A DNA stretch of 64,000 bases from Aplidium turbinatum (lineage: Eukaryota > Chordata > Ascidiacea > Aplousobranchia > Polyclinidae), in contig OU964922.1 in assembly GCA_918807975.1 (NCBI GenBank), positions 3,671,501 through 3,735,500 on the forward strand, read 5' to 3'. Shown here in pieces: positions 1-10,311 of the stretch (positions are counted from its first letter, which is position 1; each line of letters starts with the position of its first letter). Position numbers and translations under genes: made by a program. The notes under the pieces were generated by a model. That model was not told the origin of the DNA. It saw only the letters and a program-made list of their open reading frames with translations, and made no database searches.

Positions 1-1008
1 GTTCGGTATCTGTCCCATAAAGAAAAAGACAAAAATCGCAGCCCCGATTATGACGTAAGTGGTTTTGGCACTGTGATGGTGGAATGACATTTTGATCCCG
101 AGTTGCCACATTGGCGTTTATATCCAACCAAAAAAGATATGTGACAGCTGCGTCCAACTAATTCTAATCTTGTTGAAATCCTATTTCAATTTGTGAAAAC
201 TTGGGTAGCTCTAATTCTAATCCTAGCCTAATGTGTAAAAGCTTAAATTACCCTAATTATAATTCTAATCTAATTTCAAAAGACTACAAAAATTCTAGTT
301 GTCCAAGTCTGCTTCCTTAAGCTTGTCAACAAACTGAGACATTTGGCAGACACGGAGTCGGAGAAGCTAAGCTCTTTCCACCAAACCTCCTGTCTTGAAG
401 CGTCTCACTCCGAAAATGCACTATTTTTCATTCCTTGGGATGATTGCCAAGTTATCTGAATACTGTAGCATAGGTTGCTATTTCAAATTAGCTTTTAAGA
501 GTCATGCTGCCAAAATGAGTTTCATTTTTAAAACAATCAGAGGGAAGGCATATCATTGGTAAACATTATTGTTATGGATTTGTCATAATGGATATAATAA
601 ACACACCAACAGATAAGTTTTTATTGGCCTGTGAGTGCAAACATCAGTTTGATCCATGTTTTTTTACAGACAACTTGTAGCTGTTATTCATTACAACGAG
701 AATAGCAGCAGGTCTACCGCTGGGTTTCGGATTAGCTATCCGAAAGCATAAGGATTAAGGAAGGAGGCTATTTTCTGAAAAAGATCAAAGAAAACCCCAC
801 TTATCGTCAGTTGTCTATACAGCATAATTTTGTAAAATTAACTATGTTCGAAAACTGCTACTTTATAATATGTGGTAGGTAGGATAAGCGCATAGTTGTA
901 GTATATATGTGATTAAGCAATCATGTGTGGTAAAGCGATATGTGTGCACTGTGCAGCAATCATTGCGACTACACTTTATTGATTTAAATAACATTACCTT
1001 TTTTAAAG
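1..1008. other. Non-coding AT-rich stretch
   Basis: No convincing coding exon, repeat boundary or RNA gene is visible. The 3' end (around 990-1008) is a pyrimidine-rich run ending in AG that could be the splice acceptor for the short exon that follows. Confidence 0.4.
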
Positions 1009-1187
1009 GTCATGTCAAGAGCTTCTTGAAGATTGTATTGTGTGAAAGGGAAACATTGGCAAAATACCGAGAAGAATGGGAGACCATACCTGTTCCCATG
1101 CATTTATGCTCAGATTTTTTGCATCCAGATGTTTCTGATGCTTTTGCATCTTATTTTTCATGGTTGTCTAACGAAAACCCGACTTAA
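1009..1187 (+). CDS. Possible terminal exon of an unrecognised gene
   Basis: An open stretch of about 59 residues runs from a plausible acceptor (TTTTAAAG at 1001-1008) to a TAA stop at 1185-1187. It contains CERETLAKYREEWETIPVP, a charged helical look, and ends SWLSNENPT. I do not recognise the family. It lies 189 bases upstream of the P2X7-domain gene on the same strand, so it may be the last exon of an upstream gene or of a decayed transposon. No upstream exon is identified and the frame before 1009 is not informative. Confidence 0.3.
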
Positions 1188-1376
1188 ATGATGTAACATT
1201 GTAGGCTTGTAGCAATACCTAAAAATGGGCAATCAATCCAATCATGTTGTATTATATTCAGTAAATCTATATTGTATTCTGTGTTTTGTTTTTTCAACAT
1301 GATTGCCAATTTTTAGGTGGACACATTTTGATTCCAAAATAAGTTTGTAGTGAAGTTTGATATAGTGTACTATAAA

Positions 1377-2437
1377 ATGTCTGAATCTGAAGAAAGTTTT
1401 GAGTTTGACTCTGAGGAGGAGCGTGTTGATTTTGAAGAACTTTTTCGATCCGGTCAATTGGCACCCTACCAATTTGAACCGGAATACACTGATGCGGAAT
1501 TAGAGCAACTTGACTGTGCTGATGCTTCAGAAGCTTGTGCCACTGATGATCGAGTTGGAAATACTGATTGGTAAGTGATGTAATTGAGATCATGTTTCTC
1601 AGTGAAGTACTAAACACTAAAACAGCGTACTTCCAAACCTTCATGCACTGTGATAAGCAGTAAGCACAGGTAGGTTTATTGCGTTTTGTGTAGTGTTTGC
1701 GTTATTTTTGTTTTCATCAACGGTCAGATAAATAACTGCAATGTACTTTTACTATTTATTTATGTACCAAACTGTAAGATACAAGTTTGTACTATCACTG
1801 CTGATTGTAATTGCGCCATTGGAATTACCTTTCTCGTTCGAAGGTACCAAGTTTAGTCATGTGGTCTAACGGGAAAGTTTTTGCTAATGTTTATACAAAT
1901 GGATGTATTACCAGGTGTACGTGTACCTGTTGTGTGACGGTGGAGAAGCAAAGTGAAGCTGTGTGCTGCCGTGAGGTTAAGACAGAGCGCATGCAATCCC
2001 TATTGAATGAGAATGGTGGCATGAAGTGTGTTACCCATCACCCAGGGTTTGAAGCAGTGTGCCTCAACCCATGGGTACTTGAGACTGCACATGGCGCTTA
2101 CATCCAGCAGTATGGACCTGGGGCCGAGCAAGGACCCCAGTACAGGTACTTTGACCGAAATATAGCATAGCCTAGCAACGTTTATTAGCAGGCTATTAAA
2201 AAGCAGTCTTGCTTTGAATGTGAAGGAGTTACCGTGACAAGAGCAAATGTAACCAAAAGTTGTTTTTACAGACGCTATAGACACATTGCCCACAGGCAGT
2301 TTGTTCAGTGGATATGGGGTCATCTTGGACGTTCAATCCGTGTGCCTCTGCCGTCATGCATCGTTTCTGCCATTCGGTCTAAATTTTCAAGTGATGATAG
2401 TACATATGTTGGTTTTAAATATCCTGATTTGAAATAA
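1377..2437 (+). CDS. P2X7 intracellular C-terminal-domain protein (three exons)
   Basis: Exons 1377-1570, 1915-2145 and 2272-2437 join in frame across GT-AG introns (donors GTAAGTG and GTACTT, acceptors ACCAG and TTTACAG), giving 196 residues. Exon 1 codes an acidic N-terminus (MSESEESFEFDSEEE, then APYQFEPEY). The junction rebuilds the invariant Trp before a cysteine cluster (WCTCTCC...AVCCREV). Exon 2 adds CVTHHPGFEAVCLNPWVLE. Exon 3 holds RYRHIAHRQFVQWIWGHLGR and RVPLPSCIVSAIRSKF. This order is that of the cytoplasmic ballast domain of P2X7 receptors, which binds zinc through clustered Cys/His. There is no channel domain or membrane segment, so this is a stand-alone domain protein, a form common in invertebrates. 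The ATG at 1377 is chosen because it opens the acidic leader; another in-frame ATG lies at 1350. Confidence 0.88.
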
Positions 2438-3029
2438 AAAGTAGTCACAATTCAAAGTCTGCTTTAAGAAAAGCTTTGCCGTGTGCATAGAGAGAGAGTG
2501 ATTTTTGTACATGTACAGTTACGTATACCAGCATACCTATTAAAAGTCTTGAGGAAATGTTCCTAGTTCTTTATAAACTAATATGGTGCTTGCCTAAAGC
2601 AAGTTGCCTTAAGTGTTCCTTTTATCAACTACTAACATGCTTGAAATCGACATTAATACACTAGTTCATTGTATTTGCTGGAACGGCACCATCTCTTACT
2701 CTAGCGCCAGATAAACATAGTAGCAGCCGCAAGGGCCCCGCGCTTGGTGCACAACCATTTTTTAGCAAAAAAAAATGTCAAACATACAGTAGTTGGTAAT
2801 TTTTGGCTTGCAAACTGGAATGGCATAAAGAATAGTTGAAAGATTAAATTACTAGTACCAACGTCTTGTCCTTTCGTAATTAATGTGCACTTTGAAAATC
2901 GGTCATTTTCGCTGGAGGCAACTGCCTAAATGACTGCCACGATACTATCCCTAGTTGTTTGAGAGAACATTCGACTGACAACGCGTTTAATATGAGCGGG
3001 AAATATGACGCTTGTCAAAAAAAAAATCT
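2438..3029. other. Intergenic stretch
   Basis: 3' flank of the P2X7-domain gene. A GA microsatellite (around 2491) and a GC-rich patch (around 2725-2750) are the only structure; no gene is seen. Confidence 0.4.
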
Positions 3030-3570
3030 TGGTGCTGTTGCAGAATATGTTCCATGCTATGCTCAATCGTTGAATTTAGTGGGTGTATGCGCTGCACAAG
3101 TGCGCAATCGTGTCCAGTAACAGTTCAATTCTTTGACTTCGTTGAAAATATCTATTTATTCTTTGCTGCTTCAACACACCGGTGGTCCGTTGTGTTTTGT
3201 GCCTCTTTGGCAGGATCCCTACAGACTTTCAGAAACAAATTTGCTAAGTTTGAGTCAGAGGCGCAGAAGCTGACTCAAGTGCCGGATTACTGACCAACAA
3301 GCACCAGAAAAATTGTCCGAAATCGAAGGCACGATGAGGATGTAGACAACGGCCGTTCAGTTCCGGATGCAATGGATAATTATCAATCACCTAAAGAGAG
3401 ATTCCGGGTGGTAGTTTTCCTTGCAGTATTGGACACTGGACAGCCTACAATCTGCGCAGGAGCAACGTCGCAAGGCATACACCGAGCGTCATGGCGAATG
3501 CAACTGGTTCAAAAGTGGGTTCATCTCCGCCAATCAGAACCCGAGATAAACGAAATTACGTCATGCATGT
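3030..3570 (+). pseudogene. Decayed hAT transposase fragment (TTF/ZMYM-like type)
   Basis: Pieces of a hAT transposase are spread over different + frames. Around 3050-3090 is a Y/C-A-x-S-L-N-L-V-G-V motif. Around 3120-3200 is VQFFDFVENIYLFFAASTHRW, which matches the typical FFxxVxxLYxFFSxSTHRW block. Around 3370-3420 is KERFRVVVFLAVLD, matching the KFRVxxFLxxLD block, followed in another frame by RRKAYTERHGECNWF. At least two frame changes separate the blocks. No ends or target duplication were found, so this is an old internal fragment. Confidence 0.65.
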
Positions 3571-4196
3571 GCCTGGCAGATCTATTGCGCCCGACGGAGT
3601 GTTAAATATTATTTGCTACTGCACTAAAACACGTTAAAACTGTTGCAAGACTGCCGCAAACAGTCTTTCTGATGTTGGTTTAATCGTAAAACACGGTAAA
3701 GTCATTTGGATTTGTGCATATAACTATGGGCCTACGCTCATTCGCAGAAGCGTACCGAAAATACAGATATTTTGTACGTATTGAAAAATTCAAGAGTATG
3801 CTACCACATATATCCCCGTACCACATTAAATGGATCCAAGGCATTGTACAGCTTTTGCCAGACAACAATGACTTCTACTGAACATGCCATTCTTATAAAA
3901 GCATAACTGTAAACCTTCTTTTTTGGTAAGATAGATATGTGGGCCTAGTTAGGCCTTCAACGAAGCCACACTTGTGTGGTGAAAGCTTCATAATACACTG
4001 AATTTCATCAAGTTAGAGCGGTGGCCTTCTCTCTATTTCTTCGATTGGTATTTATCGCACTACGCATCCACTTGCATCACTGGTAAATTCAAACAAAGTT
4101 CATTCACGTAGTTTTATTTTCAAATTTTGTCTTGAGCTGACTAAATTAACAAATAAGTTCAAATAAATATAATCGTATCTACAAGCGGTTTTAGAG
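3571..4196. other. Unassigned spacer
   Basis: No gene or clear repeat is recognised. Confidence 0.3.
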
Positions 4197-4260
4197 CAGT
4201 GGTTCTCAACTGGGGGTTCTCGAGCATTTGTCATAGGGTCCGTGAAATCTTTGAGTTCGC
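4197..4260. repeat. hAT-type terminal sequence, single end
   Basis: CAGTGGTTCTCAACTGGGG is the classic outer end of hAT-superfamily elements. No matching inverted end with an 8-bp duplication was found, so only one terminus is called. Confidence 0.4.
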
Positions 4261-6267
4261 AACATGATTAACAAATTACAACATTCAAAGATTGTCAGTG
4301 CTTTATTTGTTTCCTACAATGATTTTCAAACTGTGCATTGTTTGAAATTTTCAAAGGACGTCACATAAAGGATCGGTTTTCTAACTGAAATAAATTTCAT
4401 TAAAAGAGTTGCATCTTTTATTATGCTATGTAGCCTATGTTCAACTTAATTTTTTTAGAAAGAAAATTGTTGATCAATTCTTAACTTATAAATAAATAGT
4501 CAGCAGTCTAAATTAACTTAATCAGCACTCACAGTTTTACCACGACTATGATTAGGCCTACAACAAAATATTGATTACAAGTAGAAAAAGAGAGCTTCTT
4601 TATAAAAGTCGCAAATATTGTATGATCATAAATTTTTGATAAAATTTATAGAAAAACAATAAACTATAGGTTTGCATTATTCAACTTTCATTTCCATTTT
4701 AGTTAACAGCACACAAATATACTGTAAGCTGTAAGGTATTTTGATGATGCTGTTTCATAATTTGGCGACTGGCGTCCTTTTCATTACATCATAACAAGTT
4801 TTGAAACAGATGCCGCACATAATATATCGGTGAATAGTCCGATACCAAAATATGACGTTAGTGTATAACAAGCTTGTTTTGATATGATGGTCAGAAATAA
4901 AAAACAACTGAACTGAAAAAAAAAAAAGCTCGACAAAAAATTCGATTGGTACAGAATTGCAGGCTAACATCTTTTCATGATCACACATGAGATTTTTAAC
5001 ACTTAATTGGACAACAATAGTAGGTTACAACAGTAGGCTACACGACGACAATAGTAAAAAGGTAAAATTAGTCCTTACTTGATTTTACATTTCGAGGGAT
5101 GAGAAGATAAGGTTCTTAGCGTGCAAATACAATATTACAGTAAAAAAACAAGTATACAGCATTAAACAAAAACAAGATGCCCCTCCAGCGAATAATTGTT
5201 TGTTGAGCTTTTATTTGAAGTGCCTCGTGAATTCTAGCTTCAAACTTTAAATGACAATTTCGAATTATTGTAAATAATTTCAATGTAAATTTGATGTTAC
5301 AACAAATATAGTCTTTTATTGCACTGTGTTTGTTGGTATCTGTTAAACTAAGGTGTGTCCTCATGTAGCCAAGTGCCTTATGGAGTAAGTCATGTTCGTG
5401 TCATACGAACAAGTAAATTTATAAACAATGCCGGTATGAAGAGAATAGGGGAACGGAAGATTTCATCTATGACGGAAGATTCCTTTGCACAAACCTTTAA
5501 AAATTATTACATATTTTTCGCTGAAATCTTGTAGGAAAGGAAGTTGCATTATTTACATCTATCAGTCATTTTCAGATGTAGGCACTCTATCAACTAGGCC
5601 ACTTTACTAGTAGTGAATTTGTGGTATGGTCTTTATCTGCGAGAGTTTTGTATGTAAGATTACATTTAATTAAAAAATCAATCTATAAAAAGCAAAGAAA
5701 GAATCCAAAGGTTGAAATGTAGATTGTGAAGAAAGAATCCAAAATTAGGAGCAAAATAGTTGGTAGCATGCTGTCAATATTATCAAAAATGAAAAGCCTA
5801 GAATGTAGATAGACGCATGTTTAGCAAACGATTTACAAATAGTTTAATTTTTGAAATGTTTGCTGAACATGAGTTTAGAATTTAGGCTTACTCCAATGAA
5901 ATCTAAAGACATACTCAGAAATTATAATGGTGAAGTCTTGGTGTTGGTCTGCAGGCCACAAAGTTTATTCAACCACAAGAACCCACTCGGTGCAGTTCAG
6001 TTTTTCTGACGTTCTTTTTAAAGTTTTGATGCACCTTTGCACTGAACATTGTTTTGAAAAATGTATTTTTTTAAGTTCTTCATTTTCAATATAATTGCAC
6101 CCAAAGAGTGTGCTATCATCTAGTGTAGCTTTGATTTTTATTTGTGAACTTGTTTCTTTTTATAAAAAAATGTATTGCAATGATTGGTTTGTTTGTTTTT
6201 TGTTTTTTTCTGGTTGATTTTGAATCTTTGTCTTCGTACTGGCAAAGCCTTGATAGGATATTCCTGG
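4261..6267. other. Long non-coding AT-rich stretch
   Basis: About 2 kb with no supportable gene. Short chance ORFs on both strands lack family motifs. The GTAGGCTA-like short motif occurs several times (for example around 5030). Confidence 0.35.
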
Positions 6268-6494
6268 TAGTTTCGCATACTTGTAGAGGCTCTTGACGCA
6301 GGGCAGGTTACCGAGATTGGCAGAGTGAAATTTCCGATTGTTGAAGTGTTGTTGCCGGGGAATTATTCCATCCACTAGGTTCCGCTGAATGAAGAGCAGT
6401 CTTGAAATGCGTTGCTCAAGCGCACGCCCCGAAAGTCGAACTTGCGCCGCGTGATCTTGAGCCCGGCGCGTAACCACTGAGCTAACGGGGCGGA
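6268..6494 (-). repeat. tRNA-derived SINE, copy 1
   Basis: Read on the minus strand, the head contains GTTAGCTCAGTGG, a perfect RNA polymerase III A box, and AGTTCGACTTTC as a weakened B box. Outer CGCCCCG and CGGGGCG can pair like an acceptor stem. The body (GGATGGAATAATTC, CAACAATCG) recurs in the copy at 52390-52637, which shows that this is a dispersed element and not a lone tRNA gene. The T stem pairs poorly, so it is not a functional tRNA. Confidence 0.72.
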
Positions 6495-6643
6495 CAAGGA
6501 GGACATTGCATAGACAGAACTTCCTAAAGCTCATTTGTAAAGAATAGATTAACAAGATAAGCTGATAGAGATCAATGTCGGGTAAAACCTTCTACTTTTC
6601 AAGGCAGGACGTAGCGCAGGTCGCATGAAAAATGGAAGTAGTA

Positions 6644-7455
6644 AGGGAAGGCGTGGCAAGTTGTGCAAGTCCCCGTTTGAAAGTAAATAAAGAGCGTAAT
6701 GAATCTTTAACGCCATTATTATAATATTTTACCTATAATGCCTTTGAAGCACGTGAATCGCAGTTATCAGTTTTTTGGGCAGGTTAGGCTTGATCAACGA
6801 TATAAGGTGTTTACTGTTTAGGTCTTAAGATCTAAATTCGGATGCAAACGAAATTTTGATTTTTTGGATGCACAGTAGAACTAGTCAAACTTTAGCAGTA
6901 GGGGTCAGTAGACATATGATGCAGTTGTATTTTCGCAGGTAGGCTAATATTTTTTCGTACATGTGTGAGTTCTCTTGAAATTTTTTGTTCTAAAAAGTGT
7001 GAATGGGGCAAGTATGTGCAATTGATGACGGGGCAAGTTGTGCAATTGTTCCTGTAAACCGCCTTTGTTAATTTACAAATGTTGTAGCCTATTAGCCATT
7101 TTTACATAGTTTCAAAGTCTGGAGATAGTGAATGAATGTAAAAATAGCTGATTTGTTAAATTGTCTGTACTTTTTCTGGCCATAATATGTTACTCAACTT
7201 ACCCCATGGTGCTACACAGCTTGCCCCATCGTGCTGCACAACTTGCGCCGGAAAAATAAGCCAGGGCAAGTTGTGCAATTGTTAGTTAAACTTGAATACA
7301 GTGCAAAATAATAAATAAAACCAACCAGTTTTTGTCTTAAAACTTGGCTTATTAGCATGTTTTTGAAATGCAATACTTGAATCTTCGAAAAAAGTTAGTG
7401 AAATAAAAAAATTAGATTTAAAAAAAAAACCTGCTCAACTTGCCCCGCCTTCCTC
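6644..7455. mobile_element. 812-bp TA-flanked inverted-repeat element (Tc1/mariner-like MITE)
   Basis: The left end AGGGAAGGCGTGGCAAGTTG and the right end CAACTTGCCCCGCCTTCCTC are inverted copies, and each is flanked by TA (6642-6643 and 7456-7457). Inside, GGGGCAAGTTGTGCAATT and its complement recur four or more times near 7000-7050, 7200-7290 and 7430. No coding region is seen, so it is non-autonomous. The superfamily rests on the TA target only. Confidence 0.6.
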
Positions 7456-7750
7456 TATAAACGAGAGCTGTTTGAGTCAAAACGCTCAAAAAACAAAAAC
7501 GTATGTAAAACGCAAATAGTATAAACTTACCCTTGTGCGTTTAAAGCATCCCTTTCATTATTGGGGCACATCTTGATTAGGACATACTTTTCATAAAATT
7601 TGTAAGGATCTGGATATTTTCTGCCCATTTGTTTGCAAACTTTAAACAAATTAGCCTACATATAGTATTTTGGGTATAGAAGTTTCTTTTTTTAACCGTA
7701 AACAGATATAACTGAGAAACAACATTTAACATTATAAAACAAATAGCAAA
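7456..7750. other. Unassigned spacer
   Basis: Nothing recognised between the two inverted-repeat elements. Confidence 0.3.
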
Positions 7751-8309
7751 GGTTTTCGGCGTGACAGGAAGATTGCCCGTCGGAAAACTGCCACCAGGAA
7801 AATTGCCCATCTTTGAATAAGGAATAACTGCGAAAAAAAATCCAGCTGTGAGTCTGTATTGAACCATTGTTCCTCAAATAGTCTAAACTTAGCACCCTTG
7901 CAACCAGATTGGTGCGACGAGATTTAATTATCACGTTTTGACACTGATCTTTGTCATGTATTAAGCGAAATTCATGAAGTAGCCTACTTTAATCTGTAGC
8001 AAACTTGAAAATGTACATTGGGTAATTCGCAGTAATAAAGGCACATCACATCATAAATTTATCATTTAGACATTGAAAGTAGCAACAACTTTCATTCGGG
8101 AATGACAAGTATGGGGAAGGTTTAATTGATATCAGAAACTTACATGATTACTATTGTTGCTCATGTGTTAACCAAGCGATCATACAGAAGGCAAATAATG
8201 AGAATACATCCATCAAAACACCCGGACGATTCCATGATAATATATTAAGAGTAAAACAATTAAGAAGGGTGGCAACATAACAGTTCGTGTCATGTGCGTT
8301 GTGCATGGC

Positions 8310-8707
8310 GGTAGCCACTTTAACAAGTCGAAATTCTGCCACTGAAATTGACTACAATGCAACCGCCAACCAATCAGAACGTGTTATAAGAGGCTACCGT
8401 CCAATTGTGACCCTTCTAGCACTCATCCAGAGAGTTAATGCTTGTTTTGAACTTTATTTGGTAATTACAGAAGAAAAAGAGCAATAGCAGTAGTGAGAAT
8501 CGAACACGCGTCAATGAAATGACTACTTTCTATCCCTAACCCTAACCCCTAAGCCAACCAGCTGACAAAAAATCCATCACTTAATTTGCTTTCTATGATC
8601 TTCTTTTCGCCATGTTTTACGTCACTGAAACCGTAGCTTATGATTGGTTGGCGATTGCATTCTAATCAATTTCAGTGGCAGAATTTCGACTTGTTAAAGT
8701 GGCTACC
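8310..8707. mobile_element. 398-bp MITE with 9-bp target duplication, nested in the MULE
   Basis: Inverted repeats of about 85 bp (GGTAGCCACTTTAACAAGTC at the left, its complement at the right) are flanked by the perfect 9-bp direct repeat GTGCATGGC at 8301-8309 and 8708-8716. A 9-bp duplication with long inverted repeats indicates a Mutator-like non-autonomous element. Its centre carries a tRNA-like segment on the minus strand. Confidence 0.85.
8489..8566 (-). repeat. tRNA-like segment inside the MITE
   Basis: The minus strand reads GTTGGCTTAGGGG, close to an A box, and GTGTTCGATTCTCAC, an excellent B box. Two TTAGGG-like units lie between them. The spacing suits a tRNA head, but the anticodon arm is not clean. 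It is likely a SINE head or tRNA relic captured by the MITE. Confidence 0.5.
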
Positions 8708-8730
8708 GTGCATGGCAGACCAGCAAGTTT

Positions 8731-8940
8731 TCACTTCTTAGTTAACAATAACAACATCAATATTGCAATATGCGAGTTCGCGTGTAATCTTGCTTTGCAA
8801 CTTGTAGATTTTCTTTCACTGTAAATGCACTCCCAATAAATCGTAGTACCACTTTTATTCGTCTTATTCCGATGATACATAAATTGTGATTCATCTACAA
8901 GAATGTCTTTTCCGCGCTCACTTTTTATGACGGTCACCAT
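8731..8940 (-). CDS. FLYWCH-type zinc-finger ORF (partial)
   Basis: The 69-residue ORF reads KSERGKDILVDESQFMYHR, then TTIYWECIYSERKSTSCKARLH. This gives the FLYWCH order: a basic lead, the central YW-C, the second Cys in the CKARLH block, and one His. The final H-x-H ligands are missing before the stop, so the finger is incomplete or continues in an unseen exon. FLYWCH domains are DNA-binding modules often fused to or encoded beside MULE transposases. It lies inside the MULE, between the nested MITE and the right arm. The start at 8940 is the only in-frame ATG before the motif. Confidence 0.62.
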   Translation of the reverse strand: MVTVIKSERGKDILVDESQFMYHRNKTNKSGTTIYWECIYSERKSTSCKARLHANSHIAILMLLLLTKK

Positions 8941-9202
8941 TTTGGGGTGACAAAATTTGAGACAATAGCGGAATCTGAAAGAAGACTATTCTCAGAACTC
9001 AGTGTAAAGCTGTATACTTTTGTCGGTATGAGATAGAGAGTTGATATTTATATTTCCCAGAAGCATTTTTTCATTTAGTTAGGCATTTACAGATTAAAAT
9101 TTATCACGCCTTTTATTACAGCTGGGTGCTAAGTTTAAACTATCGGAGGAACAATGGTTCAATACAGACTCACATGTCACAGCTGGACTTTTTTCGCAGC
9201 TA

Positions 9203-9509
9203 GTTCAGTTCAGTTTATTTTTTGTTTTGTTGGCGAAAACGAAAGACACAAAAAGCAAAAAGACAATAAACACAAATAATTCGCACAACAAGGATGGCAG
9301 CGAAAGACCAAAAGGTCACCAAAGTCAGCTGCCACCCAAACATTTAAACAAAAGACCCAAAATTAAGAACATTAACACATACGGTATATAATATATAGCA
9401 CAATACTAGCACTTTAATTTGTAAAAATTAACAATGGAATTAACAATACATTAACAATGGAATAACACAGGGCAACATAAAAAAAACATTGTGTAGAGAA
9501 ATATTTTCA
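9203..9509 (-). mobile_element. LINE 3'-end insertion in the right MULE arm
   Basis: The segment breaks the inverted repeat between 9202 and 9510. On the minus strand it ends in AATAAACTGAACTGAACT, a typical LINE 3' tail. The short direct repeat AGCTA at 9198-9202 and 9510-9514 fits a target duplication. Confidence 0.6.
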
Positions 9510-9524
9510 AGCTATTTCTTGCTC

Positions 9525-9673
9525 AAAGACGGGCAATATTCCGAGTGGCAATTTTCTCGACGGCAATGTTCCCACACGGGCAATTTTCTGGCAGGCAATA
9601 TTCCCACACGGGCAATTTTCCGGCGGCAAATTTTCCGGGTGGCAATTATCCGACGGGCAATTTTCCTAGTGCC
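9525..9673. repeat. Minisatellite of GGGCAATTTTCC-type units
   Basis: About eight imperfect units of 17-20 bp occupy the outer part of the right MULE arm. About three units occupy the left arm in inverse orientation (7765-7815). Confidence 0.8.
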
Positions 9674-9683
9674 GGTTTTCGGC

Positions 9684-10311
9684 TATGCATATAGCCCTTA
9701 TCAAGCTTTCAAACAAAAATAATTTTACATTGTATAAGAAATACTAGATAAACGTAAAGTATAACAACGAAAATATGGTCTAGTTCAGTGGTTTCTAACC
9801 TGTGGGTTGCGACCTTACGTGAGGTCGGCTAAACTTTTCTAACGTCTCCTTAACTCACCATCTGCTTGCTGTTTTGGTACAACGTATGAGTGCTTAAATT
9901 GGCTTTAACTTTTCTTGTTTGAATAATTTTTTTTAATTTGTGGGCTGCTTATATCAGGGTTTTTTTTGTTTTGTTTTTTTGAGGTCACAAGTAGGCTACG
10001 TGTCGAAAACGTTAGAAAACGTGTGTAGGCTAATATTAATAGGCTACATTATGTTAAATCGGTTAAAGATACTTTGTTTTGTATGTTTATAGTTAACAAA
10101 GCGAACTCTGTACCAAAGCTTCGAAATTCAATATTAGAGCATAATGTTGATTATTTTAGCAAAAAAAACTAAACGTTTCATCTTCATGAAATTCGTAAAA
10201 CATGCTGAAAGTTCTTTCCCAAATGTTTATCAAAATTACCCAATTTTTGACAAACTGAAAAGTTTAGCGATGCGATCGCACCTCTAGCTCACGTAGGCTA
10301 TCTATGATTGT
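9684..10311. other. Spacer with a lone hAT-like end
   Basis: CAGTGGTTTCTAACCTGTGG at 9787 resembles a hAT terminus, but no partner end or 8-bp duplication was found. Nothing else is recognised before the lectin stop codon. Confidence 0.35.

Larger units (their letters stand above)
7761..9673 (-). mobile_element. Mutator-like (MULE) element with long minisatellite-bearing inverted repeats
   Basis: The direct repeat GGTTTTCGGC lies at 7751-7760 and again at 9674-9683, exactly outside inverted termini. The left arm (7761-7915) matches the reverse complement of the right arm (9122-9202 continued at 9510-9673). Both arms are built from GGAAAATTGCCCG-type units, about three on the left and eight on the right. 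A 9-10-bp target duplication with long inverted repeats is the Mutator signature, and a FLYWCH zinc-finger ORF, the usual companion of animal MULE transposases, lies inside on the minus strand. No transposase core is visible. Two later insertions sit in it: 8310-8707 and 9203-9509. Confidence 0.72.

Noticed and set aside
1294-1644. 116-residue minus-strand ORF
   Set aside because: Antisense shadow of exon 1 of the P2X7-domain gene.
6425-6496. Functional tRNA gene
   Set aside because: The T stem pairs badly and the same head plus body recurs at 52390-52637, which marks a SINE.
9787-9830. Complete hAT element
   Set aside because: Only one terminus-like word; no partner end or 8-bp duplication found.
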